From: Reticulascus tulasneorum
Taxonomy: Eukaryota > Ascomycota > Sordariomycetes > Glomerellales > Reticulascaceae
NCBI GenBank assembly: GCA_001557505.1
Contig: LSAX01000004.1
Span: 2,480,001-2,544,000 of the forward strand
Direction: 5' to 3'
Length of the DNA stretch: 64,000 nt
Part shown: one piece after another, positions 32,101 through 40,625 of the stretch
How the letters are laid out: each line of letters begins with the position of its first letter
Numbering within the stretch: the first letter of the stretch is position 1
Position numbers and translations under genes: made by a program
The notes under the pieces: generated by a model
What the model was told of the DNA's origin: nothing
Databases searched by the model: none
What the model saw: only the letters and a program-made list of their open reading frames with translations

Positions 32101-34067
32101 GTCTCTTCTGTCCTGGGTCGTCATCGAGGAGCTCGCTTTCGGATGCCCCGTACCAACGAGAAACACGCCGAGCAACTAGAGGACGGCGGGTGATTCGGTT
32201 TTACTCAGACAGAATGCCACGATGGAAGGCCACGGAAGCAAGAGAGAAGGAATAGACTCTTCACCGACGGGCATGGGAAAATCCTGTGCAGAGCACATGG
32301 CCGGGTGACTGTGCTCACCTGCATATGTAAGAGACAAGTATGTGTTTTCAGTGTACATCGCGGACCTCGCCGGCAGGGCGGATATACAGTTCGGGTACAG
32401 CAACAGTGTCTACTACCAAATTAGCTGGGCTGGCCAGTACTGTAGGTTATGGGGGGTGCACACAGGTTCGGCGGCGGCGGCGGCGGCGGAGTGGAGATGA
32501 TCATCACCGCCTGCCCATTGCCATGGATGCCTGGACATTCGAGATGATAACCATTTCCCTACAAGAGCCATACAAACCCAGAGAACTCGGAAAGTCGTCG
32601 GCTTGTAGATCCCGAAGATACATCCGCTTTTCCGTCCCCAGCTGACGATGCTCGGTAGGTTCTGGGTACAGCGGCTACGGTGTTTGAAATTAGCTACCTA
32701 TACTGCTGCTGCTGGCTGACTTAAGTTAGCAGTAATACCCGGGCAGGCTTGGTTCGGTGGGCAAGCAAACACACCCCATAGGTAGAACGCCACGGCAATG
32801 GGACTTTAGGATTTACGTAAGCTGCAGACGGCGGACGGGAAACCCTTTCAGCAACCAAGGTACCTAAGGCATAAGGCAAGGCACTCATTGACTAGGTAGT
32901 AACCTATTCCCCCATTGGCGAGCGCCTCTACTTTGCTTTTACCTACATGTACGAAGGAAAAAGCGACGGATTGATGGTCCCAGGTTTAGAACAACCGGTA
33001 AAAGGCGCCGCGTGGCAACGTAAGCAGACATATTCTCTACACCCAAATGGGCGGCACTCTCCCATGCACAGCCCGCCCTGATACCGTTTGCAATTGTGGC
33101 TGACCTCCCAAACCCGAGCTGGTGCTTACATCCCAGCTCAGCCCTATACCTTGTTCGCGTAGCTACACAGAGAATTCCTTTTTAGAAAAAAAGAACCCTT
33201 AGGCAGGCCTCGATACTGGGTTGGTTGGCTGATTGGACGCCGCCACTTTTTTTTTGGGCGGCATGTACAGATGTATGCATCCTGCCTATGTAACTTACAT
33301 CCACACTTTTTTCTTTAGCTCTTTCTGTCCGTTCCCTGCCCTTCCCAGAGCTTCCGCGGCGGCACACCTTCTACAAGCGGATTCCGACTCGTCCCATCTT
33401 CGGCCTAATTGGCGTTTAAGCCACGGCATTCGTGACACCTGGATGTTCCAAATCGAGGAATTGCCCCAAACCCTGGTGACCCTTGCACACTTGGGACCAC
33501 ACAAGCGCAACTTTCCCAAGCGCGTATTTGCGATGATGGGCTTCCTCCCCCCTCCCCCAGTAGACTCGACCGAAATGTCCACCACACCACCCTTTCTAAT
33601 TGTTAATTACCTAGTCTACAACTGTACCAGGTAGGTAGCTTAACTTCTCCCAGGGTCGTGGACCTGGTATTTTGCTCATCGAACCCCGGTCCCCCCACCA
33701 CCCCCCCCCCTCTTCGTCGCCTCGCGTATACTTTCTCCTGCCGACTTCCCATGCGCAGCAGCAGCAGCACCCATTTACTTCCATCTTTTTGGTTTGGATG
33801 GATGGGAATTGACCGGCCACGACATAGGAGGCTGAAGCAGTGACCAATTCTTGCTCTCCTAGCTCACCGCTGCTCATGTCATCCACCACGTCCGCGTTTG
33901 GGGGCTCTGCGGGGGCCACGGCTGTCTTCCATTCGCACCGCCCTCCCGTGGATGGGATGGAGCCCTGGGAAGGAGGTTGTCACTTGTCACTTGTCACCTC
34001 CTAGTAGCCCATCTGCCGCTCGGGGACTGACTACGTCAATATGAAGCATTCAGGATGCTTCCTGGTC

Positions 34068-34075
34068 TATATAAA
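34068..34075 (+). promoter_or_regulatory. TATA box of the GRSGYN repeat gene
   Basis: TATATAAA lies 220 bp upstream of the ATG at 34295. It is preceded by a TACGTCA half-site near 34032 (CRE/ATF-like) and the small palindrome AAGCAT...ATGCTT (34044-34060). Clear TATA boxes are uncommon in the housekeeping promoters of this window, so this one suggests a strongly regulated gene. Confidence 0.7.
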
Positions 34076-34094
34076 CCTCCTGGTTCTCCCAGGT

Positions 34095-34294
34095 TGATGA
34101 GTTTGAAGAAGAATCACCACCAACACACCAAACAATCAACAACAATCAAACAATCTTCTACTCAACCAACAAACAACTTTCACAACCTCTTCAACTCTCA
34201 CATCTACTTTCACCCCAACCAAACTTTCTTCAACTCAAACCATCAACCCCCAAAACAACCCGCCACCACCCCCGCAACCACAAAAACCAACACA
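34095..34294 (+). promoter_or_regulatory. long unstructured CA/CT-rich 5' leader
   Basis: About 200 bases before the ATG are almost free of G and rich in CAA, ACC and CTT words, ending in ACACA before the ATG. Such leaders are typical of highly expressed filamentous-fungal mRNAs. An in-frame ATG at 34055 lies upstream of the TATA box and so is unlikely to be used. Confidence 0.6.
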
Positions 34295-34504
34295 ATGGCT
34301 GCCTTCACTCTCATGTTTGCCCCTGCTACTGCTGTCTACGGACGCTCAGGCTACAACAAGGACGGCGACGATGAGGAGGAGAACAACAAGGGCCGATCCG
34401 GCTACAACAAGGATGGCAACGATGACGATGAGGACAACAAGAACAAGGGCCGCAGCGGCTACAACGGCAAGCCTGACGGCGACGACGATGAGGATGAGAA
34501 ATAA
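34295..34504 (+). CDS. small acidic protein with three GRSGYN repeats
   Basis: A single exon encodes 69 residues. A short hydrophobic start (MAAFTLMFAPATAVY) is followed by three tandem units of 17-19 residues. Each opens with GRSGYN and continues into an Asp/Glu/Asn/Lys-rich stretch (units start at residues 16, 34 and 53). The Ser of the motif is written TCA, TCC and AGC and the Arg CGC, CGA and CGC. The repeats are therefore conserved as protein while the DNA has drifted, a sign of selection. Asp/Glu make up about a third of the sequence and there is no Cys. The hydrophobic start could be a minimal signal peptide but lacks the usual basic first residues. No KR or RR Kex2 site is present. 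The function is unknown. Strong promoter features suggest abundant, regulated expression. Confidence 0.75.
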   Translation: MAAFTLMFAPATAVYGRSGYNKDGDDEEENNKGRSGYNKDGNDDDEDNKNKGRSGYNGKPDGDDDEDEK

Positions 34505-35001
34505 GCTTCTCATCTAAGGGCATGTCTTCGCTTCTGCAACCACGGCCCGTCCTCAAAACACCCCCACCCGGCAAACCTTGTTTTGAGCCCCCCGTCAACT
34601 CCCGACTGGCCCTGGTTCTTGTCTTGATCATCGTCATAGCGCAATTACACGCCTACAACCGCATTGCTAGGAGTCTGGGAATCGCATTTGCATAGTCCAA
34701 TGAGGACCCATAGAAGAGCTGGATTACAGTACAGCACTACACAGTATCCTCGAGTTGGGATCGTTGATAAATGCATTTTGAATTTTACACCATGGGGTAT
34801 AGAGCGGAGGATCACTCATTTCGACCCGCAAGGGCACACCTGCTTTGCTTTTTTCCACCCAAGAAACCATAGACTTTAGACATATGAGGACATCAGCGTC
34901 CATTCCTTCTATTAGTATTTAATCCTTATTTTCCCACACAAAACCTGGTTTCCGTTAGCAACCCATGACTTGTGACTGAGCAGTAAGAAGGGAAGTGGCG
35001 T
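34505..35001. other. convergent 3' intergenic region
   Basis: The 3' UTR of the GRSGYN gene and the 3' side of MSS1 share these 497 bp. No further gene, repeat or RNA was recognised. Confidence 0.55.
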
Positions 35002-36815
35002 TTACTTCTCAAAAATGACCCCCAGAACATCCTCCACATCGCCATACTCCCCTCGTCCTGTAATCTTGGCAAGGCACTCGGCAGCGTATCGCAAGTACTC
35101 GGCTGCAAGCACGATGTCCGGCTCACCACCATCTTCTTCCTCCGGGTCGGCCACGAGCATGAATTCCTCCAAAAAGTGCCTGCACTTGACGAGAAGCTGC
35201 CTCTGCCTCTCCGTGACGCCAAGCAAATCCTGCATGTCGACGGGCATAGACGTCATGTTTGCGAAAGACCCTACCAGATGGTCGATAAGATTATGCAGGC
35301 CGCCATGATCCTGACTCCCGAAGGATTTAGCCTCGGCCTGCCTGCATGAGATGTTCAGAAGCTCGGTGTCCCGAAAACCGGGGATTCTATCCCGGACAGA
35401 CTGCTGGAACCCTTCATACAAAGTAGAAAACAAGTTTTCGGAGATGGTATCGCGCTTGTTGACGACGACGAGGCATGATTGGGCTTCTGATGCGAGGCGA
35501 AGCGTCTCTTCGTCGTGATTGATGCGGAATCCGCCATCGTGCGTTGGTTCAACTGCACATAACACAATTATGATGTCAGAGTCCAAGGCTTTCTGCTTCG
35601 CCCGACGGATTCCTTCCCGCTCTACTAGTCCAATAACTTGGTTTTGGGCGGTGGCTTTGTCTTCCAACTCGGAATCGGACTCGCTCCTGAACCCAGCAGT
35701 GTCCGCGAAGGAGCAGAGGTAGCCCCTAATGTCCAGACTGACTTCCACGATATCGCGCGTTGTACCAGCTTCCATCGACACTATCGAAGCCTCTCTTCCG
35801 ACAATCAAGTTCATGAGAGAACTTTTGCCGACATTCGGTGGTCCCAGAAAGGCAATCCGGATGCCCTTGCGCAACAGCTCGCTCCTCTGGCTGGCGGACT
35901 CGTGGGCCACAATGCCACGAAGCATGTCTTCCACCACAGAGCTGACATTGCCCATGAGTTCTGCCGGGGATTCATCGAAGTGCTGGTCTTCCGAGAAGTC
36001 TATTAGCGCCTCGAGCTCCCCTCGGGCCTGTAGGAGCTGCTCCCGCCATGCCTCGTAGGTCCGTCCGAGCGAACCGGAATTGCCCCGAACGGCAGCACGG
36101 CGCTGCTGTTCAGTATCAGCATCAAGAGTATCCCCAAGCGACTCAACTTGAGCAAGATCAAGTCTGTTGTTGATGAATGCTCGCTTCGTGAATTCCCCTG
36201 GTTCGGCGTAGCGAATCCCTCCAGTAGCCGAGCAAGTGGGGATTGCAGACAGCACTGCCTTCACTGTGGCTGGTCCGCCATGCACATGCAGCTCTAGAAC
36301 ATCCTCTCCGGTCGCACTTTTAGGACCAGGAAAATGCAGGACCAGCGCATCCGAGTCCAAAATGTTTGATTCATCGGAAACGGTTGGGTCCAGCAGAGTC
36401 CTGACCACTGCGTGGCGCGGTTTGGGAACAGGCTTGGATGGGCACAAGGCTTTGTATATCTAGACACGGTGTTTAGACGTCATTCTCGTTCAAGACATAC
36501 ATGAACTCTTACTTCCAAACTACTCGGCCCAGATACACGGATTACTGCGATGCCAGCCCGCCCCTGAGCAGTGGACAGGGCATATATTGTATCATCCTTG
36601 AAAGCAACAGAGGTGGTGTAATTTTTGCTGTGAAGACACCTTTCATGTTGAAGGCGGTTCACAGACGGATATATAGGAGTCCGACTGGACAATGACGTAC
36701 ATTCCGAAGGTCCCTTGAAGGAAGCAACGAGATATGCGTGACGTCTAATACATGGCTGACTTACTTGCAAACGGGTCCAGCCAGAGCCTATCATTCGCTG
36801 GCTGCGTACGAGCAT
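35002..36815 (-). CDS. MSS1: mitochondrial tRNA-modifying GTPase Mss1 (TrmE/GTPBP3 family)
   Basis: Two exons (36815-36513, 36459-35002) give 586 residues. The first 70 or so residues are Arg-rich with few acids, as in a mitochondrial presequence. The N-terminal tetrahydrofolate-binding domain begins DTIYALSTAQGRAGIAVIRV and joins across the intron to IYKALCPSKPVPKPRHA. The GTPase domain has G1 GPPNVGKSS, G2 in GTTRD, G3 DTAG and G4 NKRD. The family ends with a C-x-G-K motif (modifying Cys); here the last residues are KITGRGEYGDVEDVLGVIFEK, so the region is FEK rather than the bacterial C(I/L/V)GK, as in mitochondrial homologues. With MTO1 it makes 5-taurinomethyl- or carboxymethylaminomethyl-uridine at the mitochondrial tRNA wobble position. 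A GTAAGT inside exon 1 could define an extra in-frame intron. Confidence 0.9.
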
Positions 36816-37157
36816 CGGCTAAGTTCGGAACCCAAGACAGAAAGAAGGAAACAGTTTGCGGATCGAGCTTGAGTTACTTTACATTATCAACAAGTGAATG
36901 AGCTTCCACTTCGTAATGAGTTTTGAATGCTGGCAAGGATTCGGGTCGAATGAGAATTCAGTTGCGTCTTATTGGCCACTCGGCCCGTCTTTGCCCCCGA
37001 TCTTATCACATTTCTTGGCACTCAAAAAAACAATTCCTGGCTGGGCTCTGGATACCACCCCGCCTGGTAAATATTTTGAAGAGGCTTCACCTTCACCACC
37101 TGGAAAGCAATTGCAAGAAATTGTACGCAGCTTCTGTTCGAGCAGACTCTTCCCGCC
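36816..37157. promoter_or_regulatory. divergent promoter region MSS1 / MAK16
   Basis: These 342 bp separate two divergent translation-related genes. No strong motif was recognised. Confidence 0.5.
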
Positions 37158-38223
37158 ATGGCATCCGACGAGATAGTCTGGCAAATAATTGGCCAGCAAT
37201 TTTGCGCTTTCAAAATCTCCAATCAGAAGAAGCAATCCTTCTGCCGAAATGAATAGTAAGAGATTTTGTTCGATTCTCCCCCCTCTGAACAAAAACCTGA
37301 TCCGTTTACAGTAACGTTACTGGGCTCTGCAATAGGACTTCATGTCCCTTGGCCAACAGTCGATATGCAACGGTTCGACGGCATCCTACCAAGGATACTC
37401 TATACCTCTACATCAAGACCATAGAAAGAGCACACACACCAGCCAAGGTAGGTGCCTCTCGAATTCAAGCATATTCAATTACCTCCAACTAACCTGTTCA
37501 CAGCTTTGGGAGAAGATCAAGCTTTCTGCCAACTATGCTACAGCTTTGGAGCAAATCGACAATAAGTTGATACATTGGCCCCAACGGATAATTCATAAGA
37601 ACAAACAACGTCTTACTCGGCTCACACAAGTCAACATCCGCATGCGAAGGATAGCCGTCGAGGAAGACCGACTGGGCGAAAAGCTTGTTCCGAAGTTGGC
37701 GCCAAAGGTCAGACATCGTGAGGCAACCCGTGAACGCAAGGCGGAGGCGGCCGCTAAGCTAGAGCGAACCATCGAGAGAGAACTTGTGGAGAGATTGCGG
37801 ACCGGCGCTTATGGCGACCAACCTCTTAATGTCAGTGAAGCCATATGGAAGAAAGTTCTGTCTGCTATGGAGAAGGAAGGGGAAGGCAAGCGAGACAAGG
37901 ATTTAGATGAAGGTATCGAGACTGAAGACGAGGGTGAGGATGAAGTAGAAGGCGAGTCAGAGGACGATCTCGAGAAAGAGGTTCAGTACGTCTCTGACTT
38001 TGAGGAGAGCGAGGATGAAATGCTGGAAGACATCGAGGATTGGCTTGGCAGCGACAACGCTTCAGAGGACGACGATGATGAAGAATCCGAGGATAGCGAC
38101 GAGGAAGCGAAGCGGAAGGCTGGCGACAAGCGGAAACGTGGCCGCGTTGTCAAGATGAACAAGAGAACCAAGCAGAAGGCTGCCGAGGAGTTGCCAAAAA
38201 TCGCAGAGGAGTTGACGTGGTAA
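37158..38223 (+). CDS. MAK16: 60S ribosome biogenesis factor Mak16
   Basis: Three exons (37158-37255, 37312-37447, 37504-38223) give 317 residues. Exon 1 encodes [20 protein letters not shown] and ends at FCRNE. Exon 2 gives [20 protein letters not shown] and exon 3 starts [19 protein letters not shown], a continuous match to Mak16. Cys residues in QQFC, FCRNEYN and [10 protein letters not shown] form the expected metal-binding cluster. [14 protein letters not shown] and [15 protein letters not shown] follow. The C-terminal 100 residues are highly acidic, ending in a Lys/Arg-rich nuclear signal ([17 protein letters not shown]). Mak16 acts in early pre-60S particles in the nucleolus. Only two small 5' exons precede the main one, so an ORF-only search would miss the true start. 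Confidence 0.95.
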
Positions 38224-38869
38224 GAGGCCCCAAGCATGGAATCACAGCGCTTGGGATGGCAGTCAGGATCGCCTCCTTGTTCAAATGGGGACCAAAGGTT
38301 GGTCAAAGCATATATATTGAAGCCAGGCTTGTGGTCAGACTTTTAGTTCCTCGCCGAGCAAGACTGCCGTTATTGCCAGCAAAAATATTATTTAGTATTC
38401 CGTGCAAATCCAATGTGTTTGAACTTCAGCAGTGACTTTCCTAGGTAGTCCTGCTACGGGCGTGAGCCAAACCAAAGTGTACCACGAATGTAGTAGTTGA
38501 ATGTGCACATGAGCCAAATATATAGTTGCCCGTGGGCAGTGGGGATCTCTTTAGTGCAACTCCGGTTATAGTAATGCAGGCACCCCACTAAAATCTGGGG
38601 GCTTTGACAACGATGATGGTCACACGGCTCTTCCAACCACTACTGAAACAACCCGAACCAAGCAGACCGGACTTCTGGCCTACTTTCGAAAACACTCTCA
38701 ACACCACAATCAAGCTTTTTTCCTATCTCGCATACCGAAGGTTACCAACTCAACAGGGATCGACACGGCCACCAGTAGCTTGAACTAATTCCCAGTCCAA
38801 ATTCAATCAAAGGCGCCATATCGGCAACGAAACCTACCCCGCTGAGCCCATCTGAACGCCCGAGCCACG
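38224..38869. promoter_or_regulatory. intergenic MAK16 3' / MSO1 promoter
   Basis: Both neighbours are on the plus strand. The last 200 bp are C/A-rich, like a 5' leader of MSO1. No other feature was recognised. Confidence 0.5.
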
Positions 38870-39793
38870 ATGGCTTCGTGGTACTCGAAACTCCTTACCA
38901 ACACGACCTCACAAATCTCAAATCTCCAGAGCCGATTGCTGCAATCCGAGAATGATGGCGACACAGAAGACGACACTCATGTCTGCAGAGTGCTGAGAGG
39001 ATACTATACTGAGAAAGGTCGCCCATTCCCAGGCTGGCTGCCGCCTGATCCCAAGGCTCCACCACCAGCCGCTCCGGTCTACGTTCAACCCCAGGTAGGA
39101 TCACGGTATGGAGGACTCACGCAACAGCCAGCCGGCTCAGCCTCGGGTCTTAGCTCGCTATGGGACAGCAACCCCGTCAATGAAAGACAGGACCCCCAAA
39201 GTCTGCGCCGTGGTCGAGGCGCCCCCCCTCCGATGCGGGGCTCGGAGCCCGCACGACAAAGTCCGTTTGCTCGTGGTTCGGACCCTGGGAGAGAGGATGT
39301 TCAAGCGAGACCTTTGCCCAGCCAGCGGGCCGGTAGCTATCAGCAAAGCAACGTATACGCACGAGAGGCAAATGGCACACCACCAGGTAGCTCGGGCAGC
39401 TCGGCGCAGGACAGGCTCAAACAACGGTTATGGGGAGGAGGAGCTAGAACAGTGAGCCCGGCGACGAGCGGACAAGCGCAGGGCCCATTCCAACCCCCAA
39501 ACACCGGCGGATACGGAGGCAGCAACAGAGGTGGGGGTAGTTACGGTGGCGGCGGCGGCGGCGGCGGTGGTGGTGACTACGAAGATCGATTTGCGCCGGG
39601 AGGATCGTATGATTCCGGTACTAGAGGAAGCGACAAACCGTTCATGGCAGCCAACGCTCCGTGGGCGACCAACGAGGATGAATTTGCGGGCGGAGGGGGA
39701 GGCGGCGGCGGCGGCGGCGGAAGAGCAGGAGGATCTGGGCTCCCGAGCGGACCCCGTCGTGCGGGACTGCCTAGTGGTCCCCGTATGAGATAA
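38870..39793 (+). CDS. MSO1: Mso1-like Sec1-binding protein
   Basis: A single exon encodes 307 residues. The first 65 residues (SWYSKLLTNTTSQISNLQSR, then HVCRVLRGYYTEKGRPFPGW and LPPDP) match the Sec1-binding region of fungal Mso1 proteins. Mso1 binds the SM protein Sec1 at sites of exocytosis and helps SNARE-dependent fusion at the plasma membrane. The remaining 240 residues are low-complexity: Pro- and Arg-rich, then long Gly tracts (10-12 Gly) around residues 225-235 and 275-285. The Gly tracts come from GGC/GGA triplet repeats and may vary in length between isolates. The first domain is the only part that supports the name. Confidence 0.82.
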   Translation: MASWYSKLLTNTTSQISNLQSRLLQSENDGDTEDDTHVCRVLRGYYTEKGRPFPGWLPPDPKAPPPAAPVYVQPQVGSRYGGLTQQPAGSASGLSSLWDSNPVNERQDPQSLRRGRGAPPPMRGSEPARQSPFARGSDPGREDVQARPLPSQRAGSYQQSNVYAREANGTPPGSSGSSAQDRLKQRLWGGGARTVSPATSGQAQGPFQPPNTGGYGGSNRGGGSYGGGGGGGGGGDYEDRFAPGGSYDSGTRGSDKPFMAANAPWATNEDEFAGGGGGGGGGGGRAGGSGLPSGPRRAGLPSGPRMR

Positions 39794-40174
39794 GAGCATC
39801 TGGATGACAGTGGGTGGATGTGATACTTGGAGTTTGGGGCCAGCCGGGTGGCATTGTTGCCACAAGAATTACCGTCGTCTTGCTAGATGTCAACTTGCCA
39901 GACGGGGTTTGGCAATGCATACACAGAGGTACATAATGGTTGTCTATGCTGCGGGACACAGCAGGAATTTCCCGTATAGAGAACCACAGCTATCCGTTAC
40001 GATATCTCAAGGAGGTGTGTTGCTGGAAGGCATATCCTCCTACGAAATTGAGAGCACACCACATAAACACTAATATAACAAATCTACTTCCATTCCTTTC
40101 CTGGTACCACGGCCTTAATATAACAGCGCTCTTTAGTGATCAATAAATGTGAAATCTGCCGCAGGTTGCCCATA
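39794..40174. other. intergenic MSO1 3' region
   Basis: This 381-bp stretch follows MSO1 and precedes the stop of a small minus-strand ORF. Nothing was recognised beyond a likely AT-rich 3' UTR. Confidence 0.5.
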
Positions 40175-40456
40175 TCATTTCATCTGCTTTCGCGCTTGCG
40201 CGTGCACTACGTATGTCCACTTCTTGACGAGGCCAGAATGACGACGCATGCATCGCGCGAATGACATGGTTACCCCAACAGTCGGTACCGATACCACTAA
40301 GGCCACTATAATACCGCCCGGGATGTGGTAGAGATACAGCGGGCTGCCCCTCTGAGACACACTAAGCTCGCAGGCGGGCAACTCATGCTTTCGTGGCGGG
40401 GTGGTTCGACGGCGAAGTCGAGCCTGGTGCACACCCTCATTCACATTCTCAGCCAT
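40175..40456 (-). CDS. possible small single-pass membrane protein
   Basis: A frame from ATG 40456 encodes 93 residues. It has a basic N-terminal half, one clear membrane helix (GGIIVALVVSVPTVGVTMSF) and a basic tail. Its start is 169 bp from the GYP7 start on the other strand, a normal divergent spacing. No family is recognised and there is no intron or codon evidence. The helix and the charge pattern (basic on both sides) are the only support. Confidence 0.35.
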   Translation of the reverse strand: MAENVNEGVHQARLRRRTTPPRKHELPACELSVSQRGSPLYLYHIPGGIIVALVVSVPTVGVTMSFARCMRRHSGLVKKWTYVVHAQARKQMK

Positions 40457-40625
40457 CGACACTCACATGCACTTGCAGAACATTAAAGGGACTACCCCCA
40501 GGCTTCCTTCAAGATACACCTTGATACCTTTCTCTACAACATAGATCTCTTGCTGGTTCTTGGACGTCCCAACTAACAAGTAGCATCTCCAGCATCTCCC
40601 CTTTGGCAGAGGGTCCAGCTGCACG

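Larger units (their letters stand above)
27152..34294. other. 7.1-kb gene-sparse region upstream of the GRSGYN repeat gene
   Basis: No open frame here shows a family signal, splice-connected structure or plausible composition; the longest are 131-138 codons. Base composition is ordinary, not AT-rich, so it is not a decayed RIP block. It contains a GTGCGTGC microsatellite (about 30717-30740), CACATACG repeats (30847-30872), a GGC tract (32470-32490), CCT tracts (31378-31393), a C-run (33700-33710), a 12-bp inverted repeat (29121-29172) and TAGGTA-type words (32690-32960, 33605-33640). It ends in a TATA box and a CA-rich leader. Long regulatory DNA or a non-coding transcript is the simplest reading, but neither is shown by sequence alone. 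Confidence 0.5.

Noticed and set aside
33233..33634. 133-codon plus-strand frame
   Set aside because: Low-complexity start from a T-run and no family signal; likely upstream regulatory DNA.
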